NCBI RefSeq assembly: GCF_007858255.1
Contig: NZ_VFEU01000002.1
Span: forward strand, 62,001 to 126,000
DNA length: 64,000 nt
Source: Pseudomonas rhodesiae
GTDB taxonomy: Bacteria; Pseudomonadota; Gammaproteobacteria; Pseudomonadales; Pseudomonadaceae
Direction: 5' to 3'
In this document: positions 1-8,553 of the stretch, one piece after another
Layout: each line of letters begins with the position of its first letter
How positions within the stretch are numbered: position 1 is the stretch's first letter
The notes under the pieces: generated by a model
Told to the model about the DNA's origin: nothing
What the model saw: only the letters and a program-made list of their open reading frames with translations
Databases searched by the model: none
Program-made: the position numbers and the translations under genes

Positions 1-1170
1 CGGCTGCTGGAGCGCTATGCGGGCAGTTACATGGTGCTGGTGTTGCTGTTGGCAGCGGTCACCTGGTTTGTGACCAACGACGCCCAGGCGATGCTCGCCG
101 TGCTGGTGGCGGCGTGCCCGTGTGCGTTGGTGTTGTCGGCACCGGCCACGGCGATTGCCGGGATTGCCGTGGCGGCGCGCCACGGGATTTTGATTCGCAG
201 CTCGGCATTTCTAGAGGAGTTGGCGGACCTGACGTCCCTGGTGGTCGACAAGACCGGCACCCTGACCTTTGGCACCCTGCGCCTGCAATCCATCGAAACC
301 ACTGCGCCCGATCGGCAGGTGTTGCTGAACCTGGCAGCCAGCCTGGGCTCGGCCAGCAGCCATCCGGTCAGCCGGGCGTTGGCGGGGTTGGCGACGCAGG
401 AACAGATGTGGGTGCTGACCGACATCCGCGAACGCCAGGGCCTGGGCGTAGTGGCACAGACCGAGGAGGGCGAAGCGGCCCTGGGACGCCCTGAGTTGTT
501 CGAGCAATTGGGCATCGTGACCACCGCCGTGCCGACCCATGACGGCCCGATTGCCGGGTTGGCGCTGAACGGGCAATTTTTGGCCTGGCTGCTGCTGGCC
601 GACAGCGTCAAACCGGAGGCCCGCCAGGCTCTGCAAGAGCTGCGCGAGCTGGGCCTGGGGCGTCAGTTGCTGCTCACCGGCGACCGCCAAAGTGTCGCCG
701 ACAGCCTGGCGTTGGAGGTGGGCATCAGTGATGTCGCCGCCCAGGCGCTGCCGGAGGACAAGCTCAACCGCGTGCTGGCCGAGATCGATAGCGGCTTCCG
801 GCCAATGGTGGTGGGTGATGGCATCAACGACAGCCTGGCACTCAAGGCCGGCGTGGTCGGCGTGGCCATGGGCGCGGGCGGGGCGGATATCGCGCTGGCC
901 TCGGCGGACGTGGTGCTGATCGGCAGCGATCTGCGGCGCTTGGGCACCTGTGTGCGCTTGAGTCGCCAGTGCCGGCAGACGTTGCAGGTCAATGTGATCA
1001 TTGGCCTGGGCTGGACGCTGGCCATCGTCGTGTTCGCGGCCTTCGGCTGGCTGGGCGCAGCGGGGGCGATGATTGCGGCGCTGTTGCATAACCTCAGCAC
1101 GCTACTGGTACTGGGTAATGCCGGGCGTTTGCTGCGGTTTCAGGAGCCGCTGCTGAAACCGGAAGAATAA
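1..1170 (+). CDS. Heavy-metal P1B-type ATPase, 3' part (5' end outside window)
   Basis: The frame is open from base 1, so this is the C-terminal 389 residues of a larger transporter. It pumps a transition-metal ion out of the cytoplasm using ATP. Visible marks are the intramembrane CPC metal site (visible residues 39-41), the phosphorylation motif DKTGTLT (Asp near visible residue 83) and the hinge motif GDGIND near base 815. The last helix pair reads HNLSTLLVLGN, not the Asp-containing Zn/Cd/Pb type nor the usual Cu type, so I do not assign the metal. It ends 117 bases before a metallophore operon on the same strand, which suggests a shared role in metal stress. The N-terminal metal-binding domains and true start cannot be seen. 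Confidence 0.9.
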   Translation, partial: RLLERYAGSYMVLVLLLAAVTWFVTNDAQAMLAVLVAACPCALVLSAPATAIAGIAVAARHGILIRSSAFLEELADLTSLVVDKTGTLTFGTLRLQSIETTAPDRQVLLNLAASLGSASSHPVSRALAGLATQEQMWVLTDIRERQGLGVVAQTEEGEAALGRPELFEQLGIVTTAVPTHDGPIAGLALNGQFLAWLLLADSVKPEARQALQELRELGLGRQLLLTGDRQSVADSLALEVGISDVAAQALPEDKLNRVLAEIDSGFRPMVVGDGINDSLALKAGVVGVAMGAGGADIALASADVVLIGSDLRRLGTCVRLSRQCRQTLQVNVIIGLGWTLAIVVFAAFGWLGAAGAMIAALLHNLSTLLVLGNAGRLLRFQEPLLKPEE

Positions 1171-1195
1171 ATTTTCAGAAATACATGCGAGGGGC

Positions 1196-1223
1196 TGTAA
1201 CGCCGATGGGGGGCCTCACTCTA
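1196..1223 (+). promoter_or_regulatory. Candidate ECF-sigma-type promoter upstream of the bufferin operon
   Basis: The sequence TGTAACG begins at 1196 and CACTCTA at 1217, about 16 bases apart. This resembles the -35/-10 layout of ECF sigma factor promoters, and some bufferin operons are known to be ECF-controlled. No ECF or anti-sigma gene is in the window, so this is a pattern match only. Confidence 0.3.
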
Positions 1224-1287
1224 GTGGCATGTCAGGACCGAGCGCAGTGCTCGGCCGACTTCCCAACTGAACAATGAGGATGACCCC

Positions 1288-1539
1288 ATGAATATCAAAC
1301 AAGCCGTTTCCGGTGCTGCCCTGGCGATCGCCGCCGCTTCCATGTTTGCCGGTGTCGCCACCCAGGCACAAGCGGCTGATGCTCAGGTGCATTGCTACGG
1401 CGTCACGTCTTGCAAAGGCATGAACGACTGCAAGACTGCGGAAAACGCCTGCAAAGGCCAGGCGGTGTGCAAGGGCCACGGTTTCAAGGCCATGACCAAG
1501 GCGGAATGCGATAAGGCGGGCGGCAAAGTCGGCGAATAA
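1288..1539 (+). CDS. bufA: Bufferin-type metallophore precursor (BufA family)
   Basis: An 83-residue secreted, Cys-rich peptide. Residues 1-30 form a Sec-type signal ending AQA-A. The mature part has six cysteines (36, 42, 48, 55, 61, 74) in a CYGVxSCKG...DC...AC...VCKGHGF...EC pattern. This matches the precursors found beside DUF692 (MNIO) enzymes, and looks nearer the BufA2 than the BufA1/DUF2282 subgroup, though I am not certain. In known bufferins the MNIO enzyme converts cysteines to modified metal-binding groups, and the exported peptide sequesters copper in the periplasm. The start is supported by GAGGA a few bases upstream. It is followed by the maturation genes on the same strand. 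Confidence 0.82.
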   Translation: MNIKQAVSGAALAIAAASMFAGVATQAQAADAQVHCYGVTSCKGMNDCKTAENACKGQAVCKGHGFKAMTKAECDKAGGKVGE

Positions 1540-1601
1540 ACGCAAGCCAAGTGCTCCCGCAGCGTGTTTTGCGACCGCTGCGGACACTTTTTCCGGAGTC
1601 C

Positions 1602-2450
1602 ATGATGGCCACCTCTCTTCCCTTCCTGGGTTACGGCCTGGGTCTACGCAACGAATATTACGAACAGATTCTTGAGCAATCCCCTGCAGTGGATTGGTTT
1701 GAAGTGATCTCCGAGAATTACCTGGTGCAGGGTGGCAAAGCCTTGTACTACCTGGACGCCATCGCTGAGCGCTACCCATTGGTGATGCACGGCGTGTCCC
1801 TGTCCATCGGTGGGCCCCATGCCCTCGATTTCGATTATCTGAAGCAGATCAAACAGCTCGCCGAGCGCATCCAGCCGGCATGGGTGTCCGACCATTTGTG
1901 CTGGAGCCGCGGCAACGCGCACCAGTTGCATGACCTGCTGCCGTTGCCCTACACCGAGGAAAGCCTTTATTACGTGGCCGGCCGCGTTCGTCAGGTGCAG
2001 GACGTATTGCAGCGGCCTTTGGTGTTGGAAAACGTCTCCAGCTATGTGCGTGCCAAGGCCGATGAGTTCTGCGAGTGGGAATTCCTCAATGCCCTGGCCC
2101 ATTTGTCGGGGTGCCAATTGCTGCTGGACGTGAACAACGTCTATGTCAGCGCGCGTAACCATGGGTTCGACCCGTGGACCTTTATCTGTAACCTGCCGCC
2201 GCAGAGCATCCGCCAATTGCACCTGGCCGGGCACCGCGATTATGGCGATTACGTGGTCGATACCCATGACCACCCGGTGTGTGATCCGGTGTGGGCGCTG
2301 TATCAACAAACCCTCGCGCACATCGGGCCGGTGTCGACCTTATTGGAGCGCGATGACCATTTCCCGCCGTTTCAGGAACTGCTCGACGAATTGACTAAGG
2401 CTCGCCAATTAGGCGCATCCGCCTTGGCCGGGAGAGCCTTATGCGCCTGA
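1602..2450 (+). CDS. bufB: DUF692 / MNIO-type multinuclear iron oxidase (BufB)
   Basis: A 282-residue member of the DUF692 (MNIO) TIM-barrel family. These enzymes use two or three iron ions to modify peptide cysteines. Family metal-site signatures are visible: VMHGVSLSIGG, VSDHLCW, LENVSSY, LLDVNNVYVSA, HLAGH and the HDHPV/ERDD region near the C-terminus. The frame stays open upstream to a GTG at 1551, but the ATGs at 1602 and 1605 follow CCGGAG and give the normal family N-terminus. The 3' end overlaps the next gene by 10 bases, indicating coupling. It probably modifies the cysteines of the small secreted peptide encoded just upstream. Confidence 0.88.
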   Translation: MMATSLPFLGYGLGLRNEYYEQILEQSPAVDWFEVISENYLVQGGKALYYLDAIAERYPLVMHGVSLSIGGPHALDFDYLKQIKQLAERIQPAWVSDHLCWSRGNAHQLHDLLPLPYTEESLYYVAGRVRQVQDVLQRPLVLENVSSYVRAKADEFCEWEFLNALAHLSGCQLLLDVNNVYVSARNHGFDPWTFICNLPPQSIRQLHLAGHRDYGDYVVDTHDHPVCDPVWALYQQTLAHIGPVSTLLERDDHFPPFQELLDELTKARQLGASALAGRALCA

Positions 2451-3229
2451 CCGACTGGCAGCTGGCGTTCGAGGCGCACCTGCTTAACGACGCGCCGGCG
2501 CAAGACCACGGGTTTGCCGCGACATTGCGCGGCGGGCCGAGCCTGGATGTGGACACGGGCCTGGCGATCTACCACAACGCTTATCGCGCGCGCCTGTTGG
2601 ACGTGCTGCGACATGATTTCAGCGCCGTGCGCTACTGGTTGGGGGATGATGAGTTTGCCGCGCTGGCCGGCGCTTATGTGCGGCGTTATCCGTCCGAGCA
2701 TTACAGTTTGCGCTGGCTCGGTGAGCGGTTCGCGACGTTTATCCTTGAGCACCTGGCGCAAGAACACGGCGCGCCGCTGGCCGAACTGGCCCGTTTGGAA
2801 TGGGCGTTTACTCTGGCCTTCGATGCGCCCCATGGCGAGCCGTTGACCCTGGCGGACATGGCCGAGCTACCGCCGCAGGCGTGGCCGGGGCTGCAAGTGG
2901 CGTGGGTTCCGTCGGTGCAGCAACTGGGTTGCCATTTCAACTCCCTGGCAATCTGGCGCGCGGCCAAAGATAACGGTGACTTTCCAGGCAGCCATGCGGT
3001 GGAACCTGCGCAGACCTGCCTGGTATGGCGCCATGAACAGGTGTGTCGCTACCGCACGCTGGAGCCGGCGGAAGCCAGCGCCCTGACGACCATGGTGACG
3101 ACCGGTGGGTGTTTTGCAGAACTGTGTGCCCAACTGGCAGTCACTTATGCAGAGGGTGCCCCATTGCAGGCTGTTACGTGGCTGAAACAGTGGGTCCAGG
3201 ACGGTTTGCTGCAGTATCGAGCGGCATAG
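2441..3229 (+). CDS. bufC: DUF2063 putative DNA-binding-domain protein, bufferin partner (BufC)
   Basis: A 262-residue protein whose N-terminal ~95 residues match the DUF2063 family (WQLAFEAHLL ... IYHNAYRARLLDVL ... YPSEHYSLRWLGERF). Despite the family's 'DNA-binding' label, in MNIO clusters it is thought to act with the DUF692 enzyme, probably in recognising the precursor peptide. Its ATG lies inside the end of the upstream gene (10-base overlap), so the two are likely made in equal amounts. It is the last gene of the operon; an 85-base gap separates it from the fatty-acid gene. Confidence 0.82.
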   Translation: MRLTDWQLAFEAHLLNDAPAQDHGFAATLRGGPSLDVDTGLAIYHNAYRARLLDVLRHDFSAVRYWLGDDEFAALAGAYVRRYPSEHYSLRWLGERFATFILEHLAQEHGAPLAELARLEWAFTLAFDAPHGEPLTLADMAELPPQAWPGLQVAWVPSVQQLGCHFNSLAIWRAAKDNGDFPGSHAVEPAQTCLVWRHEQVCRYRTLEPAEASALTTMVTTGGCFAELCAQLAVTYAEGAPLQAVTWLKQWVQDGLLQYRAA

Positions 3230-3314
3230 TCAGGCGCTATTAATCGATAGCCTCCTACGCGTCTTGAGATGGTCTACCCTCACAGCAGACGTCTGAAACA
3301 AGGGGGGACTACTC

Positions 3315-4499
3315 ATGCTCGCGCAACTTCCACCGGCCTTACAGAATCTTCAGCTGCCGCTGCGTCTTCGACTCTGGGATGGCCATGAATTCAACTTGGG
3401 CCCAGAGCCCAGCGTCACCATCGTGGTCAAGGACCCCACGGTCGTGTCTCAGCTTTCCCATCCCACGCTCGATACCTTGGGCGAAGCCTTTGTGGTGGGC
3501 AAATTGGAGCTTGAAGGCTCCATCACCGAAGTGATCCGGGTTTGCGACGAGTTAAGTCACGCCCTGGTCGATGACGACGAAGGCAGTCGTCCGGTGCGCT
3601 CGATCCACGACAAGGCCACAGACGCAGCGGCCATTTCCTACCATTACGACCTGTCCAACGCCTTCTATCAGCTGTGGCTCGATCAGGACATGGCGTACTC
3701 CTGCGGTTATTTCGAAACCGGCAGCGAATCCATCGACCAGGCCCAGCAGGACAAATTCCGCCACCTATGCCGCAAGCTGCGGTTGCAGCCGGGCGAGTAC
3801 CTGCTGGATGTCGGTTGCGGCTGGGGTGGGCTGGCGCGGTTTGCGGCGCGGGAGTTTGGGGTCAAGGTGTTCGGCATCACCCTGAGCAAAGAGCAATTGC
3901 AACTGGCCAGGGAGCGGGTCAATGCCGAGGGTTTGCAGGGTCAGGTTGACCTGCAACTGCTCGACTACCGCGATCTGCCCCAGGATGGCCGCTTCGACAA
4001 AGTGGTCAGCGTGGGTATGTTCGAACACGTTGGTCACGCTAACCTGGCGCAGTACTGCAAGACCTTGTTCGGCGCCGTGCGTGAAGGCGGCCTGGTGATG
4101 AACCACGGCATCACCGCCAAGCACACCGACGGCCGTCCGGTCGGGCGCGGTGCGGGTGATTTTATCGAGCGCTACGTGTTCCCCAATGGCGAGCTGCCGC
4201 ATCTGGCGATGATGACCGCCGAGCTCAGCGAAGTGGGGCTGGAAGTGGTCGATGTCGAGAGCCTGCGCCTGCACTACGCGCGCACGCTTGACCACTGGAG
4301 CGAGCGCCTGGAAGACAACCTGGAAGCCGCAGCCAAAATGGTGCCGGAACAGGCACTGCGAATCTGGCGGCTGTACCTGGCGGGCTGTGCTTATGCGTTC
4401 GCCCGGGGCTGGATCAACCTGCACCAGATCCTGGCGGTCAAACCCCATGCCGATGGCAGTCATGAACTGCCGTGGACGCGGGAAGATATCTACCGCTGA
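3315..4499 (+). CDS. cfaB: Cyclopropane-fatty-acyl-phospholipid synthase
   Basis: A 394-residue SAM-dependent enzyme that adds a methylene bridge to unsaturated acyl chains of membrane phospholipids. The SAM-binding motif LLDVGCGWGGLA lies near residue 163, followed by VFGITLSKEQL and the GMFEHVGH region. Length and N-terminus (MLAQLPPALQ...LPLRLRLWDG) match the pseudomonad CfaB form, which is made in stationary phase in related species. AAGGGGGG precedes the ATG at good spacing. A TCTACCCT stretch about 40 bases upstream could be a stationary-phase -10, but this is weak. It is a single gene, convergent with the cardiolipin synthase and separated from it by a strong hairpin. Confidence 0.93.
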   Translation: MLAQLPPALQNLQLPLRLRLWDGHEFNLGPEPSVTIVVKDPTVVSQLSHPTLDTLGEAFVVGKLELEGSITEVIRVCDELSHALVDDDEGSRPVRSIHDKATDAAAISYHYDLSNAFYQLWLDQDMAYSCGYFETGSESIDQAQQDKFRHLCRKLRLQPGEYLLDVGCGWGGLARFAAREFGVKVFGITLSKEQLQLARERVNAEGLQGQVDLQLLDYRDLPQDGRFDKVVSVGMFEHVGHANLAQYCKTLFGAVREGGLVMNHGITAKHTDGRPVGRGAGDFIERYVFPNGELPHLAMMTAELSEVGLEVVDVESLRLHYARTLDHWSERLEDNLEAAAKMVPEQALRIWRLYLAGCAYAFARGWINLHQILAVKPHADGSHELPWTREDIYR

Positions 4500-4513
4500 A
4501 CCGGTGATACAGA

Positions 4514-4546
4514 GGTGGGAGGGGGGCAAGCCCCTCCCACCATTTT
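4514..4546. terminator. REP-like hairpin acting as terminator between convergent genes
   Basis: A perfect 11-bp stem, GGTGGGAGGGG at 4514-4524 with CCCCTCCCACC at 4531-4541 and a 6-base loop, is followed by ATTTTT on the plus strand. It lies between the 3' ends of cfaB and the cardiolipin synthase gene and belongs to the GTGGGAG-type REP family seen elsewhere in this window. Confidence 0.75.
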
Positions 4547-4562
4547 TCTACCGTGTTGGCTG

Positions 4563-6002
4563 TTAGAGAATCGGTGAGATCAAGCGCGCGACGCGCATTC
4601 CCAAATGCTGCAACTGGCGGGTTTCGCGGCTTTCTTCCTGGCTGACTTCATGGGCTTGGGCGAAGTCGTCGAGCAACATCTGCTCCACCTGCTGGGCGAA
4701 GGCTTCATCGACGGTCAGCAGCATCACTTCAAAATTCAGGCGGAACGAACGATTGTCCATATTCGCACTGCCGATGGCGCTGATTTCGCCATCCACCAGT
4801 ACCACTTTCTGATGCAGAAAACCGGGTGTATAGCGGAACACGCGCACCCCGGCGCGCACGGCTTCAATCGCGTACAGGCTAGAGGCGGCGTAGACGATGC
4901 GATGGTCGGGGCGCGATGGCAGCAGCAGGCGCACATCCACGCCGCGCAACACCGCCAGGCGCAGGGCGGCGAACACGGCCTCGTCGGGGATGAAATACGG
5001 ACTGGTAATCCACACCCGTTCGGTGGCGGCGTGAATCGCCTCGACGAAAAACAGTGAGCAGGTTTCGTACGGGTCGGCCGGACCGCTGGACAGCAATTGG
5101 CAGAGCACGCCATCCTCGGGATAGGAATCCGGCAGGATCAGCGGCGGCAGTTCCCGCGCGGCCCAGAACCAGTCCTCGGCAAACGATTCCTGCAGGCACG
5201 CCACCACCGGGCCGGTGACTTGCACATGGGTGTCACGCCACGGTGCCAGCGGCGGCTTTTTGCCCAAGTATTCGTCCCCCACGTTGTGCCCGCCGAGAAA
5301 CCCCGTGATGCCGTCCACTACCACGATCTTGCGATGGTTGCGGAAGTTGACCTGGAAGCGGTTGAGCCAGCCGCTGCGGGTGGCGAAGGCTTTGATCTGC
5401 ACACCCGCGTCACGCAGTGATTGCACGTAGTGATGGGGCAGGGCGTGGCTGCCGATGCGGTCGTACAGCACATGAATGGCCACGCCTTGCGCGGACTTTT
5501 CCTTCAACAGGGCGTGCAATTGCCGGCCAAGTTCGTCGTCATGAATGATGAAAAACTGGAACAGCACAGCGGACTTGGCGTTGCGGATGGCGTCGAAAAT
5601 CGCGCTGAAAGTGGCATCCCCATTGACCAGCAGTTGCACTTGGTTATTGGCCAGGCACGGCATGCGGCCCAGTTTGGGCATGGCGCGCAATGAGCCGTAG
5701 GCGTTGGAGTGACGCGCGGCCAGTGCTTCCTCGACCCACGGGCGCCAGTTGAGCGCGGCGATGGCGCTGTGCATTTCCTGGTTGGCCTGGCGGCGCGCCT
5801 GGATATACGCATCGAAGGTGCTGCGGCCGAAAATCAGGTAAGGGATCAGGGTCAGGTACGGCATGAACATCAGCGACAAGGCCCAGGCGATGGAGCCTTG
5901 GGCGGTCCGGACGGTCAGCACCGCGTGGATCGCGGCTAGGGTGCCAAAGAAGTGCAGGGTGGCGATAAAGTACGCCAGCAGGTGCGGGCCAAAAAAATCC
6001 AT
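4563..6002 (-). CDS. cls: Cardiolipin synthase, ClsA type
   Basis: A 479-residue inner-membrane phospholipase-D-family enzyme that condenses phosphatidylglycerol into cardiolipin. Two N-terminal membrane helices are followed by two HKD motifs: HRKIVVVDG...GGHNVGDEY in the first half and HQKVVLVDG...GSANMDNRS in the second. This is the ordinary ClsA length. The frame is open to 6053; homology favours ATG 6002 (MDFFGPH), while ATG 6011 is equally possible, with TGGAG just upstream. It is a single gene between two hairpin-bounded neighbours. Confidence 0.92.
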   Translation of the reverse strand: MDFFGPHLLAYFIATLHFFGTLAAIHAVLTVRTAQGSIAWALSLMFMPYLTLIPYLIFGRSTFDAYIQARRQANQEMHSAIAALNWRPWVEEALAARHSNAYGSLRAMPKLGRMPCLANNQVQLLVNGDATFSAIFDAIRNAKSAVLFQFFIIHDDELGRQLHALLKEKSAQGVAIHVLYDRIGSHALPHHYVQSLRDAGVQIKAFATRSGWLNRFQVNFRNHRKIVVVDGITGFLGGHNVGDEYLGKKPPLAPWRDTHVQVTGPVVACLQESFAEDWFWAARELPPLILPDSYPEDGVLCQLLSSGPADPYETCSLFFVEAIHAATERVWITSPYFIPDEAVFAALRLAVLRGVDVRLLLPSRPDHRIVYAASSLYAIEAVRAGVRVFRYTPGFLHQKVVLVDGEISAIGSANMDNRSFRLNFEVMLLTVDEAFAQQVEQMLLDDFAQAHEVSQEESRETRQLQHLGMRVARLISPIL

Positions 6003-6133
6003 GGACGACATTACTCCAGGCAATCCAGTGCCTAACAGACCATGTTCGGCCACGAATGTCGCTATTTTATTTGCCGTGCAACACTGGCTGTTTTGCGGCG
6101 TCTAACGCTCCACCTTTACCCAGGAGTTACCCG

Positions 6134-6655
6134 ATGAATGCTCGTCTGCTGTGTATGACCATGGTTGTTGGTTTGTCGTTGCCCGTGGCGGCGCAGGCCC
6201 AGATGTTGGCGCCGGGCTTGTGGGAAGTGACCACCAGCAATATGAAAGTCGATAACCAGGAGCTGCCGGATCTGTCGCTGATCCTCGGCCAGCTCAAGCA
6301 ACAGATGACCCCCGAACAGCGCGCCATGCTGGAAAAACAGGGCATCACCATGGCCGGTAAAGGCGTGCAGGTGTGTCTGACGCCGGCGCAGGTGGCGTCC
6401 GATTCGATCCCCCTGACCGACCCACAATCGGGCTGCCGCCAGGAAGTGACCGACAAGACCGGCAACCAGTGGAAATTCCGCTTCAGTTGCCCCAAAGCCC
6501 AGGGTACGGGCGTGGCCACCTTCCAGAGCCAGAAAGAATTCACTACCACCGTCAATGGCACTTTCAATGCCACTGGCATGCAACAAAAGGGCAGCCTGGA
6601 CAGCCATGCCCAATGGCTGGGCAACGACTGCGGCACCGTCAAGCCGCGCGCCTAA
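6134..6655 (+). CDS. Secreted DUF3617 family protein
   Basis: A 173-residue protein with a clear signal peptide (MNARLLCMTMVVGLSLPVAAQA, cleaved before QM) and the DUF3617 signature APGLWEVTT near the mature N-terminus. Conserved cysteines appear in VCLT, GCRQ, FSCP and DCG, so two disulfides are plausible in the periplasm. The function of the family is unknown. AGGAG precedes ATG 6134 by 8 bases; the upstream open frame (to 6056) lacks support. It ends 4 bases past the stop of the convergent dihydroorotase gene, so the two 3' ends overlap slightly. Confidence 0.85.
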   Translation: MNARLLCMTMVVGLSLPVAAQAQMLAPGLWEVTTSNMKVDNQELPDLSLILGQLKQQMTPEQRAMLEKQGITMAGKGVQVCLTPAQVASDSIPLTDPQSGCRQEVTDKTGNQWKFRFSCPKAQGTGVATFQSQKEFTTTVNGTFNATGMQQKGSLDSHAQWLGNDCGTVKPRA

Positions 6656-7989
6656 CGCTGGAAGTACAGCGGCAAGCCTTGGCAACTGTCGACCACCTGG
6701 CCGTTGTGCCACGCCAGGTGGCCGGAGACTAACGTGGTACTGACGCTGTGGCGAAAGCGGCGCTCGGCGAAGGGCGTCCAGCCGCAGCGGGCCAGGATCG
6801 GTTCCTCACTGACCGGCTTGCCCTGGGGCTCAGGTTTGATCAGCACCAAGTCGGCCCAATAGCCTTCGCGTACATAGCCTCGATCCGGGATGGCGAAAAG
6901 ATCGGCCACTCGGTGGCTGGTTTTGGCCACCAGAGTGGTCAACGGCAATAGCCCATCGGCCACCAATTCCATCAACGCCGGCAGCGCATGCTGCACCAGA
7001 GGCAAGCCCGCCGGTGCCTCGCGATAACCCAACTGCTTTTGTGCCCAGGTATGCGGCGCATGGTCACTGCCAATCACGTCCAGACGATCACTGAGTAAGG
7101 CCTGGCGCAGTGCGTCGCGGTCGGCGCGAGTCTTGATCGCTGGGTTGCATTTGATTTGATGGCCGAGGCGGTGATAGTCGCGGTCATCAAATAGCAGATG
7201 GTGCAGGCACACTTCGGCGGTGATGCGTTTTTCCGTCAGAGGTTTGTCTTCGAACAATCCTAGCTCGCGGGCGCTGGTCAGGTGCAGCACATGCAGCCGC
7301 GTGCCGTACCGCCTGGCCAGCTCCACCGCATAAGACGACGAGCGATAGCACGCCTCGGCATCGCGGATCAGCGGGTGCGCCACCGCTGGGATTCCATCGC
7401 CGAAGCGTGCGCGCAGGCGCTGCTCATTGGCCTGGATGCTGGGGCTGTGTTCGCAATGGGCGAGCAGAAGGGTCGGCACTTCGGCGAACAGCCGCTCCAG
7501 AATCCGCGGGTCGTCCACCAGCATATTGCCCGTTGAGGCACCCATAAACACTTTGACCCCGGCGACCTCGCGCGGGTCGAGGGCGGCAACCGTATCGAGG
7601 TTGTCGTGGCTGACGCCAAAGTGAAAGCCATAGTTGGCCACCGAATGCAGCCCCGCGCGGCGTTTTTTGTCGGCCAGGGCCGCCAGGTTCAAGGTGGCGG
7701 GGGAGGTGTTGGGCATGTCCATAAAGCTGGTGATACCCCCGGCCACCGCCGCCCGCGATTCACTGTAGAAACTACCTTTGTCCGGTGCACCGGGGTCACG
7801 GAAATGCACCTGATCATCGATCATGCCGGGCAGCAGCCACTGGCCCTGGGCGTCGATCGCCACGGCGGCGTTACAGCCGGTGATGCTGTCGGCGATCTTT
7901 TCGATGCGGCCGTTGGCGGCCAGCACATCGGCGTCTCGGATCTGGCCTTCGTTGACCAAGCGTGCGTTGCGAATCAGCAGCCGGCTCAT
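6652..7989 (-). CDS. pyrQ: Dihydroorotase, QxH-type (PyrQ-like), last gene of the zinc-starvation operon
   Basis: A 445-residue class I dihydroorotase, catalysing the third step of pyrimidine synthesis. The metal-site motif reads DDQVHFRDPG, so the first His of the usual HxH zinc pair is Gln. The carbamylated-Lys region (VKVFMGASTGNML), AHCEH, LHVLHLTSA and GSDHAPHT are present. The QxH form is a known subgroup. In P. aeruginosa the paralogue in the Zur region is PyrQ, thought to back up zinc-dependent PyrC when zinc is scarce. It starts 3 bases after the carbonic anhydrase stop, so it is the promoter-distal gene of the folE2 operon. Confidence 0.87.
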   Translation of the reverse strand: MSRLLIRNARLVNEGQIRDADVLAANGRIEKIADSITGCNAAVAIDAQGQWLLPGMIDDQVHFRDPGAPDKGSFYSESRAAVAGGITSFMDMPNTSPATLNLAALADKKRRAGLHSVANYGFHFGVSHDNLDTVAALDPREVAGVKVFMGASTGNMLVDDPRILERLFAEVPTLLLAHCEHSPSIQANEQRLRARFGDGIPAVAHPLIRDAEACYRSSSYAVELARRYGTRLHVLHLTSARELGLFEDKPLTEKRITAEVCLHHLLFDDRDYHRLGHQIKCNPAIKTRADRDALRQALLSDRLDVIGSDHAPHTWAQKQLGYREAPAGLPLVQHALPALMELVADGLLPLTTLVAKTSHRVADLFAIPDRGYVREGYWADLVLIKPEPQGKPVSEEPILARCGWTPFAERRFRHSVSTTLVSGHLAWHNGQVVDSCQGLPLYFQR

Positions 7990-7992
7990 GGT

Positions 7993-8553
7993 TCAGAACT
8001 CGTTTTGCAGGGCTTTGTAGCCGCGCACCAGATCGACATTGGTGCGCGCCACGTCTTCGGAAAATTCCGAGGCACTGACGCTGACCGGCGGGAACTGCGA
8101 CAGGTCGGTGTGCGGGCCGATGCGGGTGGTGGAGGGTACGTAGAAGGCGTCCGGCAAATCGCGGCCGTCGACCACCGAGTTATGCCGCACCACGCAGCCG
8201 TCACCCACCGCGCAGTTGAACAACACGCTGTTGAAGCCGATGAACACGCGGTCGCCCACGGTGCAAGGCCCGTGGACGATGGAGCGGTGGGCGATGGAGG
8301 TGAACTCGCCGATGGTCACCGCCGCGCCGGACTTGGAGTGGATCACCACCCCGTCCTGGATATTGGAGTTGGCGCCGATGGTGATCGGGTCCATGGCGCC
8401 GCTGGCGTCGACCTCATCGGCGCGGATCACGGCGTAAGGGCCGACGAATACGTTCTCGCCGATGATCACCTTGCCGCAGATGATCGCGGTTTTATCCACG
8501 TAGGCCGATTCGGCAATCACCGGCAGATCGCCTGAAGGGTTCTTACGGATCAT
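7993..8553 (-). CDS. Gamma-class carbonic anhydrase
   Basis: A 186-residue left-handed beta-helix (hexapeptide repeat) protein. The three metal-binding histidines of gamma carbonic anhydrases are present: His in DGVVIH, and the pair in SIAHRSIVHG spaced five apart. It would hydrate CO2, and gamma enzymes can use iron or cobalt instead of zinc, which fits a zinc-starvation operon. ATG 8553 overlaps the TGA of the upstream binding-protein gene (ATGA), so it is translationally coupled. The open frame extends seven codons further, but homology favours MIRKNP as the start. The order beside the dihydroorotase matches P. aeruginosa PA5540-PA5541. Confidence 0.88.
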   Translation of the reverse strand: MIRKNPSGDLPVIAESAYVDKTAIICGKVIIGENVFVGPYAVIRADEVDASGAMDPITIGANSNIQDGVVIHSKSGAAVTIGEFTSIAHRSIVHGPCTVGDRVFIGFNSVLFNCAVGDGCVVRHNSVVDGRDLPDAFYVPSTTRIGPHTDLSQFPPVSVSASEFSEDVARTNVDLVRGYKALQNEF

